Shown: positions 10,114 to 19,571, counted from the first letter of the stretch. The stretch: DNA of 38,529 bases from Syntrophomonadaceae bacterium (GCA_031270725.1 JAISWS010000165.1:1-38529), one strand, 5' to 3'. Notes: generated from the sequence alone by a model not told the origin. Numbers and translations: made by a program.

Positions 10114-11696
10114 TGGTTAGTTCCTCTTTTATTTCCCGCTGAAGGAGGCTGTCTTTGTTCATAGCGCTTTTGATTTTTCATGCCTTCCTGCCATGGCCGT
10201 AAAGTATTGTTAAACCAGGGACGGCGCGTCAGGATATCAAATATCTGCTGTCTGTTAAAAGGCGCTACCGGAGATAAATAAGGGACTCCGAAAAAAGAAA
10301 TAGAGGCCATGCGTGTGATTAATAGAATAAGGGCTATCATAATGCCGAGCAATCCTAGCAAACCAGCGGCAATAAGAAAGACGAAACGCATAACTCTGGT
10401 TATTATGCCGGCGTTATAATTAGGAATCACGAAAGAAGTTATTCCGCTGAAAGCTATGACGACTACCATGGGGGTAGAGACTAGTCCGGCTTGCACCGCA
10501 GCGTCGCCGATAATCAAAGCTCCGACGATGCTGACGGCCGGGCCTATCGCGTTAGGCAGCCTTAGCCCGGCTTCCCGCAGCAATTCAAAAGTTATTTCCA
10601 GAAGCAGGGCCTCAACGAAAGCTGGAAAGGGGACTCCCTGGCGGGCTGAAATAATAGTTAATAATAACGGAGTGGGGATCATTTCATGATGATACGTTAA
10701 TAACGACACAAAAACAGCGGTCATTAATAAAGACGCCCCAAAAGCCGCTATCCTTAAAAAACGGAACAGAGTAGCGGGAATATAATTTATATAATAATCA
10801 TCAGGCGCGTTAGCGAATTGAGGGAAAGTTACCGGCAATACCAAAACCATAGGGGAACCGTCAATCATAATACAGGCCTTGCCTTCCAGTAAATTCCCGC
10901 ATACCCGGTCAGGGCGTTCAGTATGCATAGCCTGGCTGAAAATAGAATACGGTTCTTCAGTAATGAGTTCTTCCAGATAACCGGTGTCTAAAATAGCGTC
11001 AATATCAATTTGTGACAGTCTGTCCCTGATGTCGGATACCATGGCGGGAGGAGCAATGTTTTCAATATAACAAAGGCAGGTACTGGTTTTAGATATCCGG
11101 CCTATGGTCAGCTTTTCTATTTTAAACGAACTGGATTTAAGGCGTCTCCTTAACATAGCGGTGTTAAATGTCAGAGTTTCTGTAAATGATTCTTTAGGGC
11201 CAAAAACCGTGGTTTCGTTTTCAGACATGCTGACAGCGCGGGCGGCCCAGGAACGGGTTCCGATAACTAATCCGTCCGTGCATTTATCAAGCAGTAAAAC
11301 AGTGTCTCCGGAAAAAATATGAAATATGATATCTTCATAATTATCTATATTTTTTACTTCCGCTAACGCCAATACCCGATTTTTTAAATTATTCAGCAAG
11401 CCGGCGTGATAGGTTTCTGAATTTTGCTCTTTTGAGGAAAAGATATTGCAATTCATAAAAATAGATTTTATTAAATTGTTTTCTATTTGTCTTTTATCCA
11501 CCAAACCTTCAAAAAAAACAACTAACGCTTTGGCAGGGGGAGAGCCGAAAAAAAATTCGCGCTGCATAAAGTCAGAACATCCGGCCAGGCGTTGAGCTAA
11601 AATTTCCTGGTTTTTATTTAACTCAGGAGATATGGAAGCTGATTTATTATTGTCAGCTATGGATTTTTGGGAGGATTTATTATTGGAAATACTCAT
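10110..11696 (-). CDS. Spore germination GerAA-family protein
   Basis: GerA domains, e.g. LLDKCTDGLVIGTRSWAARAV, GKACIMIDGSPMVLVLPVTFPQF, RLPNAIGPAVSIVGALIIGDAAVQAGLVS. Confidence 0.96.
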   Translation of the reverse strand: MSISNNKSSQKSIADNNKSASISPELNKNQEILAQRLAGCSDFMQREFFFGSPPAKALVVFFEGLVDKRQIENNLIKSIFMNCNIFSSKEQNSETYHAGLLNNLKNRVLALAEVKNIDNYEDIIFHIFSGDTVLLLDKCTDGLVIGTRSWAARAVSMSENETTVFGPKESFTETLTFNTAMLRRRLKSSSFKIEKLTIGRISKTSTCLCYIENIAPPAMVSDIRDRLSQIDIDAILDTGYLEELITEEPYSIFSQAMHTERPDRVCGNLLEGKACIMIDGSPMVLVLPVTFPQFANAPDDYYINYIPATLFRFLRIAAFGASLLMTAVFVSLLTYHHEMIPTPLLLTIISARQGVPFPAFVEALLLEITFELLREAGLRLPNAIGPAVSIVGALIIGDAAVQAGLVSTPMVVVIAFSGITSFVIPNYNAGIITRVMRFVFLIAAGLLGLLGIMIALILLITRMASISFFGVPYLSPVAPFNRQQIFDILTRRPWFNNTLRPWQEGMKNQKRYEQRQPPSAGNKRGTNQ

Positions 11697-11817
11697 AAAT
11701 TATTCCTTCGCTCATTTAATGATGGCGGAAACGTAACGGCGCCTTAGCCGGAATCTCCGTGTTATACGCGAATAAGTAAACAATATTCAAGTTGTTTAAT
11801 AACTAAAAGTTTCAGTA

Positions 11818-12972
11818 TTAGTCTTTGGCAATAAAGCTGTTTTTATTCCGTTTTCTGATGAAAGGGCATCTTTTGGCAAAGCCGTTTGACAGGCATTTTT
11901 TAATCAGGACTTTAATGAAAATGAACAAAGGGATAAAAATAAAAAAACAATTGTTTAAAAAAGGCATAAGTTTTGTGGTCCAAACGGATAATCCTAAACT
12001 GGTGCCGCTCAAAAACACGGAAACTAAGGCGATAAAAACACCGCTGGCAGCTAAAAAGAAACGGTTATCCGGCAGCTTAAAAGCCTTTTGAGTACATATA
12101 CTGGCGGAAAACCAAAAGAGAGTCAGAGTGACGTAAATTCCGCAAATCCAGACACTTATAAATAATACGTCAATGTTTTGTATGAAATAGGATATATGAA
12201 CTGTTCTTGCCATAGTAAAAACCGCTGAGGAAAGGCTGGAAATGACAGCTGGATGCAAAGTGGCGCTTAAAGCCAGCAAAGTGGAAGATATTACCGGTAC
12301 AAAAATAAACAGTAAAGTGTTTAAAGATGCTCTGATGCTTTTTTCTTTATCTCCTTCAATAAAATCAGCTAAAATAAATACGGCCATAGCTTTGCCTAAC
12401 ACCCCTGTCAAACCGAAAAAAGCAATAAAAGAGGTTTTCACGGATATATCCGATAACAGGGGCTGTAAATTATCCCATTTAAAACCGTTGATAAGGCAGT
12501 TACTTATTAAAAATATATTAAAAAGAATTATCAATGCCAGAATAATTACGCTGATGCGGGCGATGTTATTGATTCCTTTTTTTAGCGCGTAAAAGCCGGT
12601 AAACAACATCAAAAAAAGCGGAACGCCGCTGGGGGTCGTTAATAACAGGCTGGTTTTCATGAATTCGGAATAGATGCGTAAAACATAACCGCCCAACAGA
12701 AGAAAATAAAATATATAAAAAACAGTTATAATTTTGCCGACAATATTTCCCAGGTGTTCAGTAAGCGCCTCAGGAAAAGAACAGTTGTTCTGGCGAAAGA
12801 TAAAAAGGTACATTTGGAATAAAAACCAACCGAGGAGTATCATGACGACCGGAGCCAGCCAGGCGTTATTTTTCAGCGGGGCGGTCAATAAAGGCCCTTC
12901 TTCCAAAAAGGCGACGGGAATTATTAACAGAGTAATTAAACATTTAAGTTGGAAAGGGCTCATTTTTTCCAT
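11818..12972 (-). CDS. Spore germination GerAB-family permease (first gene of the operon)
   Basis: Multi-TM protein, GerAB-like; upstream of and on the same strand as gerA. Confidence 0.88.
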   Translation of the reverse strand: MEKMSPFQLKCLITLLIIPVAFLEEGPLLTAPLKNNAWLAPVVMILLGWFLFQMYLFIFRQNNCSFPEALTEHLGNIVGKIITVFYIFYFLLLGGYVLRIYSEFMKTSLLLTTPSGVPLFLMLFTGFYALKKGINNIARISVIILALIILFNIFLISNCLINGFKWDNLQPLLSDISVKTSFIAFFGLTGVLGKAMAVFILADFIEGDKEKSIRASLNTLLFIFVPVISSTLLALSATLHPAVISSLSSAVFTMARTVHISYFIQNIDVLFISVWICGIYVTLTLFWFSASICTQKAFKLPDNRFFLAASGVFIALVSVFLSGTSLGLSVWTTKLMPFLNNCFFIFIPLFIFIKVLIKKCLSNGFAKRCPFIRKRNKNSFIAKD

Positions 12973-13334
12973 ATAATTTTACAAATTCCATTAATCTATA
13001 AAAAATATCCTAAGGTTTTATTACCTTAAACGAAAGATGAAGTTAACCGCCGAAATAATCAATGCCAACATTCATGCCGCCGTTTGCGGAGATAGGAGTA
13101 TACTGACGAATGTGACCAACAGGTCTTCTGTCATAGTATTGTTCCCAATAAAAAAGCAAATATTATTTTTCGCGGTAATAGCTAACAATTTTTGACGGCG
13201 CTGTCCCCAAGTAAAAAATTAAGCCTGATAAAAGGCGGCGTGTTTGCCGGACGCTCTGAAGCCAACAGCGAAGGTCATTATTGACATGGCGAAAGTACAG
13301 GATAAAATGTAAAATGTTGTGGTATTAATTGGCT

Positions 13335-13366
13335 GCGGCGCTAATATAATTTTATAAAAGCGCCGC
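13335..13366. other. GC-rich inverted repeat (8-bp perfect arms) in the gerB-spoVT divergent intergenic region
   Basis: GCGGCGCT-N16-AGCGCCGC. Confidence 0.5.
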
Positions 13367-13423
13367 TTCAAAATTGTAGTATTTCGCAAACGGGCGCATT
13401 ATTTTAACCTTTATGGTAAAAAG

Positions 13424-13454
13424 TGAATAAAAGGGTATTTTGAGTTATATACTA
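13424..13454 (+). promoter_or_regulatory. Sigma-G-like promoter for spoVT
   Basis: TGAATA (13424-13429) - 18 nt - TATACTA (13448-13454), close to the Bacillus sigma-G consensus (TGAATA / CATACTA), 54 nt upstream of the spoVT start. Confidence 0.65.
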
Positions 13455-13507
13455 TCACTAAACGGAAAAGATGTTTCTGCTATTTGCAAAAGGAGGGAAT
13501 AATATAA

Positions 13508-14071
13508 TTGAAAGCAACAGGGATAGTGCGCCGTATCGATGATTTGGGCAGGGTAGTAATTCCTAAGGAAATTCGCAGGACTTTACGCATTCGTGAAGGT
13601 GATCCTCTGGAGATTTTTGTAGATCGTGAAGGTGAAGTTATTTTAAAAAAATATTCTCCGATTGGTGAATTGGGGGATTTCGCCAAAGAATACGCCGATT
13701 CGCTGTACGAAACAATAGGACAGATTTCTATGATTGCTGACCGCGATGTCATAATCGCGACCGCGGGGGGCAACAAAAGAGAATTTTTAAGCAAGCCGGT
13801 AGGAAAAGCGGTTGAGAGAGCCTTAGAAGAGAGAACTACTTTACTGATGAATGATATAATGACGCCGGATGATGAAAACCTGCATATTATACAGACGGAC
13901 GACCGGGAGTACACTGTCAGGTCACAGGTTATAGCGCCTATTATAAGCCAGGGAGACCCAATCGGGGCGGTAATGATTGTAAGCAAGGAAGCGGGAGTCA
14001 AATTAGGGGAAGTGGAAATCAAGCTGGTGGAGACGGCTTCCGGATTTTTAGCTAAACAGATGGAAAGTTAA
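13508..14071 (+). CDS. spoVT: Stage V sporulation protein T (AbrB-type N-terminus, GAF-like C-terminus)
   Basis: MKATGIVRRIDDLGRVVIPKEIRRTLRIREGDPLEIFVDREGEVILKKYSPIGEL. TTG start after AGGAGG. Confidence 0.96.
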   Translation: MKATGIVRRIDDLGRVVIPKEIRRTLRIREGDPLEIFVDREGEVILKKYSPIGELGDFAKEYADSLYETIGQISMIADRDVIIATAGGNKREFLSKPVGKAVERALEERTTLLMNDIMTPDDENLHIIQTDDREYTVRSQVIAPIISQGDPIGAVMIVSKEAGVKLGEVEIKLVETASGFLAKQMES

Positions 14072-14138
14072 AATACCCGGTGTCCGCTACAGATTACTGG
14101 ACATTCCGCTCGTATAAAAACATTATGAATAATTCGTT

Positions 14139-14205
14139 AAAGGTATTGATGTTTAGGCTGCCGGACAGTGAAATCCGGTTTGAAGCGGGACATAATACCT
14201 TTTTG
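14139..14205 (+). terminator. Composite terminator-like structure after spoVT
   Basis: Outer stem AAAGGTATT (14139-14147) / AATACCTTT (14194-14202) enclosing inner CCGGA/TCCGG hairpin, followed by TTT. Confidence 0.45.
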
Positions 14206-14440
14206 TTATTTATATGCCTGATTTAAGCGCTATAAAAACTGCCTCAGACGTTCAGCGCTGTGTATAATAGCCGCGGTATAAAGCGGGGGGATACAGCGGA
14301 CAGAAAACAGTATTTATAAAAAGGGCGGATGTTTTGGGCGCCACCGGTTTGAGCGGTAAATTATTAGGGGCTGTTTAACGTATGCCGTTGGCTGGCTGGA
14401 TTGGCGATGAAGGTACAGGGATTTTATTCCCTCTGGGTCT

Positions 14441-14532
14441 GATACCCCGCAGCTTGCCGCGAAAACGCCGCGCGGGCGGCGCAACGCTCTTGCCTTTTGT
14501 CCTTCAGATACCCCGCCGTTTGCGGCGGGGTA
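14441..14532. repeat. Two REP-like direct repeat copies, the second forming a perfect hairpin
   Basis: GATACCCCGCAGCTTGCCGCG (14441-14461) and GATACCCCGCCGTTTGCGGCG (14507-14527), 18/21 identical; hairpin TACCCCGCCG-TTTG-CGGCGGGGTA at 14509-14532. Confidence 0.6.
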
Positions 14533-14572
14533 GGTCATTTGTCTTTTTACCGCTAAAAAACCTTTCATTTTA

Positions 14573-14600
14573 TTGACATGTTGTAGATTTGTGCTAAAAT
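14573..14600 (+). promoter_or_regulatory. Sigma-A promoter for speD
   Basis: TTGACA - 16 nt - TAAAAT, overlapped by TGTAGA...TCTACA inverted repeat (14582-14587 / 14601-14606). Confidence 0.7.
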
Positions 14601-14676
14601 TCTACATGTGTGTTTTTAAAAAAAATGCGGAGGAGGTTTGGGAAATTAAAAATATAAAAAGAGGGAGGCGCCATGA

Positions 14677-15057
14677 TTGCAATGTTTGGGGCGACACGTA
14701 TTAGCCGAGGTATGTGGTTGTAGATTCGAAATATTAAATGATTTGAAAAAAGTCCAGGAAATTATGGTTAACGCTGCTTTAGAAGCGGGAGCGGAAGTCA
14801 GGGAAGTGGCTTTTCACAAGTTTAGCCCGCAGGGTGTAAGTGGAGTAGTTGTAATTTCTGAATCGCATTTAGCTATTCATACATGGCCGGAACTGGGATA
14901 TGCGGCAGTTGACGTTTTTACTTGCGGAGACCGGGTCAATCCATGGGATGCTTGTAATTATGTAGCGGAGAGGTTCCAGGCTGAAGAGGTAAGCGCTTCA
15001 GAAGTTCGAAGAGGTTTAATGCCGGAGTCGCATAGGCAGGTAGCTGTTAATATTTAG
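14677..15057 (+). CDS. speD: S-adenosylmethionine decarboxylase proenzyme
   Basis: SESHLAIHTWPELGYAAVDVFTCG with proenzyme Ser cleavage context; SD GGGAGG then TTG start, in-frame TGA directly upstream. Confidence 0.95.
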   Translation: MQCLGRHVLAEVCGCRFEILNDLKKVQEIMVNAALEAGAEVREVAFHKFSPQGVSGVVVISESHLAIHTWPELGYAAVDVFTCGDRVNPWDACNYVAERFQAEEVSASEVRRGLMPESHRQVAVNI

Positions 15058-15105
15058 GAGGGATACTATTTTAGTAGACCGAAGAAACTATAAAGATTAT
15101 AAATA

Positions 15106-15145
15106 ACAAGCTTTACTTGTTAATCAAGTAAAGCTTGTTTCTTTT
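15106..15145 (+). terminator. Strong intrinsic terminator after speD
   Basis: ACAAGCTTTACTTG-TTAAT-CAAGTAAAGCTTGT (14-bp perfect stem) followed by TTCTTTT. Confidence 0.9.
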
Positions 15146-15476
15146 AGTGAACCGTGTTTTTAGTTATGAGTTTCAACGCGGCGGTTGGACACGCGGTATC
15201 ATACGCAATACTGTCGCTGGCAAAATAAATTTTTGCCGCGTTTGATGGATTGGAGATTTTGCCGGGAAGAAACGCGGGATAAACAAAGAATGTGAAATTA
15301 ATCAGGAAGGGATAATTAAAAGCGGAAATGCTGGGATACAGGGTTGCCAGCCTTCTTACGCGGACGGAAATAAGCGGAGTTTGCCGCTAGGATAGCCAAA
15401 GTATTTTTGCAACTTATTAATAATATGTGTAGAATAATAGTTAGATCAGAGGGGTTAATGCTATTATTTATTTAAA

Positions 15477-15698
15477 ATGCGGACAATACCTTTAAAGGGC
15501 GCCGCTTTTTTACCCGAAAGGGTACCAGCGGGAGGCCAGCTGGATATATATTTGTCCGCGGCTAAAGAAAACGGGATTTATTTTAATACCACCCTATCAA
15601 GGCATACCTTATGGGGCACAAACGAGTACCTTTTCCCCCTGCCGGGAACAGGCAGGGCATCTCCCTATGGGGACGAGATAAACAGGGAAAGGGTTTAA
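15477..15698 (+). other. Ambiguous region: 73-aa ORF or structured leader RNA
   Basis: ORF ends exactly where the next start begins, but it has no clear SD and no recognisable domain; several nested or consecutive hairpins overlap it (see findings). Confidence 0.3.
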
Positions 15699-16490
15699 TT
15701 GCGGAATGAGAGTTACTTAGGGGGCGCTTTTTTAGTGTTATTGAAATTTGCTGAGCGGTATGACCAGGAAATATTTTTGCTTCAGAAAGAATTGGAAGCG
15801 GCTTTATATTCGTGGTGGCCTGAGACCGAAGATAAATATAACGCGGTTAAAGAGGATTTTACTTTTAAAATGCTGCCGGTTTTTTCTTTAGCGCTGGATG
15901 ATTATCTGTGTATAGACCGCGCCGCCGCGCTTTCTTTGGCTAATATTGTCAGAATATATTATTTCGGCCAGTATGCGCATGAAACGGTTGTTGATGACGA
16001 TGAATTTCTGAAAAATGAAAAAGATTTTCAGTTTGCCATTTTATTGGGTGATTATATTCAGGGAAAAGTTTTGCGGCTTTTAAACGAAGCGGGCCTGGAT
16101 ATGCTCCTGAAAATTTTTTCAGACATGATCGCGGATCTTAATGAAGGCTTGGTGGAGAAATATCGCGGCCGGGGGGATTACGCCGAAGTGCTGGATAAAA
16201 CTAAACGCCCTTATTATGCCGCGTTAACGCTGTCCGCGGCTATAATTGCCCGCCAGTCTGAGGAAAGAAAAACGCTGTTTAAAGATTTGGGCGTGTATTT
16301 TGGTATGGCCGCCGAGCTTATTGCCCACGGCAAGCTTCTGGAAAAAGCTGATTGGTGTATATTCCAGTGTGAAACAATATTCGCTCAAATAAATGAAAAT
16401 TCACCTTATATAAATTCAGCCCTGGAACAAGCCGTTCGGGGCCTTCGGAAATCCCTGGACGATCTGCGTACAAAAGCGGCTACTGTTTAG
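15699..16490 (+). CDS. Degenerate trans-polyprenyl synthase-like (class 1 isoprenoid synthase-like) protein
   Basis: All-helical; YAHETVVDDDEF...FAILLGDYIQGKV aligns with the HDDVID...LLGDYL region of prenyl synthases, but the second Asp-rich motif is replaced (GMAAELIAHGKLLE). Adjacent to ubiD/ubiA. Confidence 0.65.
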   Translation: MRNESYLGGAFLVLLKFAERYDQEIFLLQKELEAALYSWWPETEDKYNAVKEDFTFKMLPVFSLALDDYLCIDRAAALSLANIVRIYYFGQYAHETVVDDDEFLKNEKDFQFAILLGDYIQGKVLRLLNEAGLDMLLKIFSDMIADLNEGLVEKYRGRGDYAEVLDKTKRPYYAALTLSAAIIARQSEERKTLFKDLGVYFGMAAELIAHGKLLEKADWCIFQCETIFAQINENSPYINSALEQAVRGLRKSLDDLRTKAATV

Positions 16491-16583
16491 CGCTCATGTG
16501 TAAGCTTTATTTAATCAAGTGGTGTCCGTAATTTTTTAACGGATATTAGGCAACGCGTTTGAGAGGGAAGCGGGGAGGAAAAT

Positions 16584-18032
16584 ATGGCATACCGGGATTT
16601 AGGGGATTTTATAAAAACTTTGGAAGCGGCGGGAGAATTAAAGAGAATCAAAGCGGAAGTGGATCCGGAGTTGGAGATTACCGCTATTGTAGATAAAGTC
16701 AGCAAGGCTTACGGGCCGGCTTTGTTGTTTGAAAAGGTTAAGGGATCGGACTACCCGATCCTTATTAATGCTTTCGGCAGTGAAAAAAGAATGGCTATGA
16801 GCCTGAAATATGAAAATATCAATAATATTGCCGATGAAATAATTGAACTGCTTGATTTAGCCGGTCACGTACCCCAGGATGCCTTTTCCAAATTGAAATT
16901 GCTGCCTAAATTAGCCCGTATGACTTCCTTTGCCCCGCGCCTGGTGAAGAAAGGCGTTTGCCAGGAAGTAATATGCCAGGAGCCGGATCTGAGTCAGCTG
17001 CCGGTTTTGAAATGCTGGCCGGAAGACGCAGGCCGGTTTATCACTTTGCCGCAGGTCTATACCAAAGATCCTGACACCGGAAAGCGCAATGCGGGAATGT
17101 ACCGTTTGCAGGTTTATGATAGGCGGACTACCGGAATGCATTGGCATTTGCATCATGACGGAGCGCAAATATACAGAAAAAATTGCGCCGCCGGCCGCGA
17201 CACTCCCGTTGCGGTTGCTTTAGGCGGCGATCCGGCTGTGACTTATGCGGCTACCGCGCCGCTGCCGGCGGAAATTGATGAGCTGCTGTTCGCCGGATTT
17301 TTGAGAAAAAAACCGGTGGAAGTAGTGAAATGCCTTACCGTTGATTTAGAAGTTCCGGCTGACGCGGAGTTTATCATCGAAGGATATGTGTCTAAAGATG
17401 AGCGCCGTAAAGAAGGGCCTTTTGGAGATCATACCGGTTATTACTCGCTGGCCGGGGATTATCCGGTTTTTCACGTAACGGCGCTTACTCACGGGAAAAA
17501 TCCCGTATATCCCGCTACAGTGGTCGGCAAGCCGCCGCAGGAAGATTGTTATCTGGCTTTGGCCACGGCAAAAATATTTCTGCCTTTGCTGAGGTTTCAG
17601 CTGCCGGAAATAGCGGATATGCATTTGCCTATGGAAGGGGTTTTCCATAATTGTGTTTTTGTTTCCATAAAAAAATCTTTTCCTGGCCATGCCCGTAAAC
17701 TGATGAATTCTTTATGGGGAATGGGGCAGATGATGTTTTCCAAATTTATCTTCGTGGTTGACGCTGAGGTCAATGTTCATGATACGGCTGAGGTGATGTG
17801 GAAAGTGTACAATAATGTGGATCCACGCCGGGATACTATGATTACGGAAGGGCCGCTGGACGTTCTGGACCATTCCGCCCCTCTGCCGCTTTTAGGCTCC
17901 AAAATGGGAATAGACGCGACTAAGAAATGGCCGGAGGAGGGGCATGGCCGGGAATGGCCCAACGATATAATAATGACGGATGAAATTCTGCGGCTTATTG
18001 AAAAAAGGTGGCGCGAATACGGGATTGAATAG
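16584..18032 (+). CDS. UbiD-family prenylated-FMN-dependent decarboxylase (menaquinone-type, MqnL-like)
   Basis: UbiD features (DPELEITAIVDKVSK, HWHLHHDGA, EGPFGDHTGYYS, PQEDCYLALATAKIFLPLL); neighbours ubiA and ubiX. Confidence 0.92.
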   Translation: MAYRDLGDFIKTLEAAGELKRIKAEVDPELEITAIVDKVSKAYGPALLFEKVKGSDYPILINAFGSEKRMAMSLKYENINNIADEIIELLDLAGHVPQDAFSKLKLLPKLARMTSFAPRLVKKGVCQEVICQEPDLSQLPVLKCWPEDAGRFITLPQVYTKDPDTGKRNAGMYRLQVYDRRTTGMHWHLHHDGAQIYRKNCAAGRDTPVAVALGGDPAVTYAATAPLPAEIDELLFAGFLRKKPVEVVKCLTVDLEVPADAEFIIEGYVSKDERRKEGPFGDHTGYYSLAGDYPVFHVTALTHGKNPVYPATVVGKPPQEDCYLALATAKIFLPLLRFQLPEIADMHLPMEGVFHNCVFVSIKKSFPGHARKLMNSLWGMGQMMFSKFIFVVDAEVNVHDTAEVMWKVYNNVDPRRDTMITEGPLDVLDHSAPLPLLGSKMGIDATKKWPEEGHGREWPNDIIMTDEILRLIEKRWREYGIE

Positions 18033-18873
18033 AATAAAAGCTTTTTTTTCGTTAATTGATATAGGGCATACTCTGTTTGGGTTACCGTTCGCTTACTTAG
18101 GGGCTTGTTTAGCGGCTGGGGGGCTTCCCGGCGGACATGATGTTTTATGGATAACCTCGGCTATGATAGGAGCCAGAACCGCCGCTTTATGCCTTAACCG
18201 TTTGATAGACTACCATATTGATAAAGCCAACCCGAGGACGGCGGGCTGGGTATTGCCTTCCGGCAGGCTGTCCCGTAAAGCGGTGGGGTTCATTACCTTT
18301 TTATGTTTAATTTTACTGTTTTTTTCAGCGGCGCGGTTGAATAATTTATGCTTTAAATTAGCGCCGCTGGCGGTAGTATGTTTGTATTTTTATTCTTTTA
18401 CCAAACGCTTTACCTGGTGGTGCCACTTTATATTAGGGGCCGTTATAGGGTTGGGCCCGATAGGGGGCTATATCGGGGTGGCCGGAATAATCGACGGCAG
18501 AACCTTTTTATTAGGCATGGCGGTGGCAACGTGGATTGCCGGTTTTGATATCATGTATGCCTGTCAGGATATAGAATTTGACCGCGCGAACGGCCTTTAC
18601 TCCATTCCCGCGCGTTTTGGGGAAAGAGGGGCCTTGCGTTTTTCGGCGGCGTTTCATATACTGGCCGTTATTTTCATGATAGGAGCCGGAGCGGCTTTCA
18701 GGCTTTCCTGGTGGTATTATACCGGAGTGGCAATAGCGGCTTTGGTCTTGGCTATAGAACACCGGATAGTAAGGCCGGGAGAATTCAGCCGCGTAAATCT
18801 GGCTTCTTTCGGACTGAATCGTTATGTGAGCCTGATAATTTTGATTGCCGCTTTAATAGATATGCGTTTTTAA
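18025..18873 (+). CDS. UbiA-family prenyltransferase (MqnP-like)
   Basis: ARTAALCLNRLIDYHIDKANPRTAGWVLPSG and DIMYACQDIEFDRANGLYSIPARFG Asp-rich motifs; TTG start overlapping ubiD stop. Confidence 0.93.
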   Translation: MNRIKAFFSLIDIGHTLFGLPFAYLGACLAAGGLPGGHDVLWITSAMIGARTAALCLNRLIDYHIDKANPRTAGWVLPSGRLSRKAVGFITFLCLILLFFSAARLNNLCFKLAPLAVVCLYFYSFTKRFTWWCHFILGAVIGLGPIGGYIGVAGIIDGRTFLLGMAVATWIAGFDIMYACQDIEFDRANGLYSIPARFGERGALRFSAAFHILAVIFMIGAGAAFRLSWWYYTGVAIAALVLAIEHRIVRPGEFSRVNLASFGLNRYVSLIILIAALIDMRF

Positions 18874-18986
18874 AACGCGGCGGCGGCCTGATGGCCTGCT
18901 TTGTTCAAAAGAAGACGAAGCCGGTTTTATTAGGGTTTGGGGTTTAAAAATTATTAAAACATTTGTGAGAATGGGGAAGTGCGGCA

Positions 18987-19571
18987 ATGTCAGAATATAT
19001 TGTGGCTTTAACCGGTGCCAGCGGGGCTGTTTACGGGATACGATTACTGCGGGAGCTGCTGCGGCGCGAGCATACCGTGCATTTGGTTGTAAGCGAAGCG
19101 GCGTATATAGTGCTGGGGCAGGAAATGGACCTTCATTTCGAACGTAAGCCGCATTTGTGGCGCGAGTATTTACCCGGTGATTTGCGGGTGTATTCTAATA
19201 AGGATATCGGGGCCAGGATAGCCAGCGGTTCGTATATAACAGCGGGTATGATTGTCATTCCGTGTACGATGGCTACTATTTCGGGACTGGCGTGCGGCAG
19301 TTCCGGGAATCTGACGGAGCGCGCCGCTGATGTGATGATGAAAGAAAAGCGAAAACTCATTGTAATACCGCGTGAAACACCGTTGAATAGTATCCATTTA
19401 AAGAATATGCTGGCTTTGTCAGAAATGGGGGTTCATATAATCCCCGCTATGCCGGCTTTTTATCATAAACCTCAAAGTATAGAGGATATGGTGGATTTCA
19501 TAGTATCGAAAGCGCTGGACGCGCTGGGGATAGAAAATTCACTGTATAACAGATATTCAGGCCAGGAATAA
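18987..19571 (+). CDS. ubiX: UbiX-family flavin prenyltransferase
   Basis: IVALTGASGAVYGIRLLRELL, VIPCTMATISGLACGSSGNLTERAADVMMKEKRKLIVIPRETPLNSIHLKNML. Confidence 0.95.
   Translation: MSEYIVALTGASGAVYGIRLLRELLRREHTVHLVVSEAAYIVLGQEMDLHFERKPHLWREYLPGDLRVYSNKDIGARIASGSYITAGMIVIPCTMATISGLACGSSGNLTERAADVMMKEKRKLIVIPRETPLNSIHLKNMLALSEMGVHIIPAMPAFYHKPQSIEDMVDFIVSKALDALGIENSLYNRYSGQE

Noticed and set aside
14314-14576. ORFs on both strands upstream of speD (84 aa minus, 64 aa plus)
   Set aside because: Overlap REP-like repeats and hairpins; translations look like repeat-derived noise.
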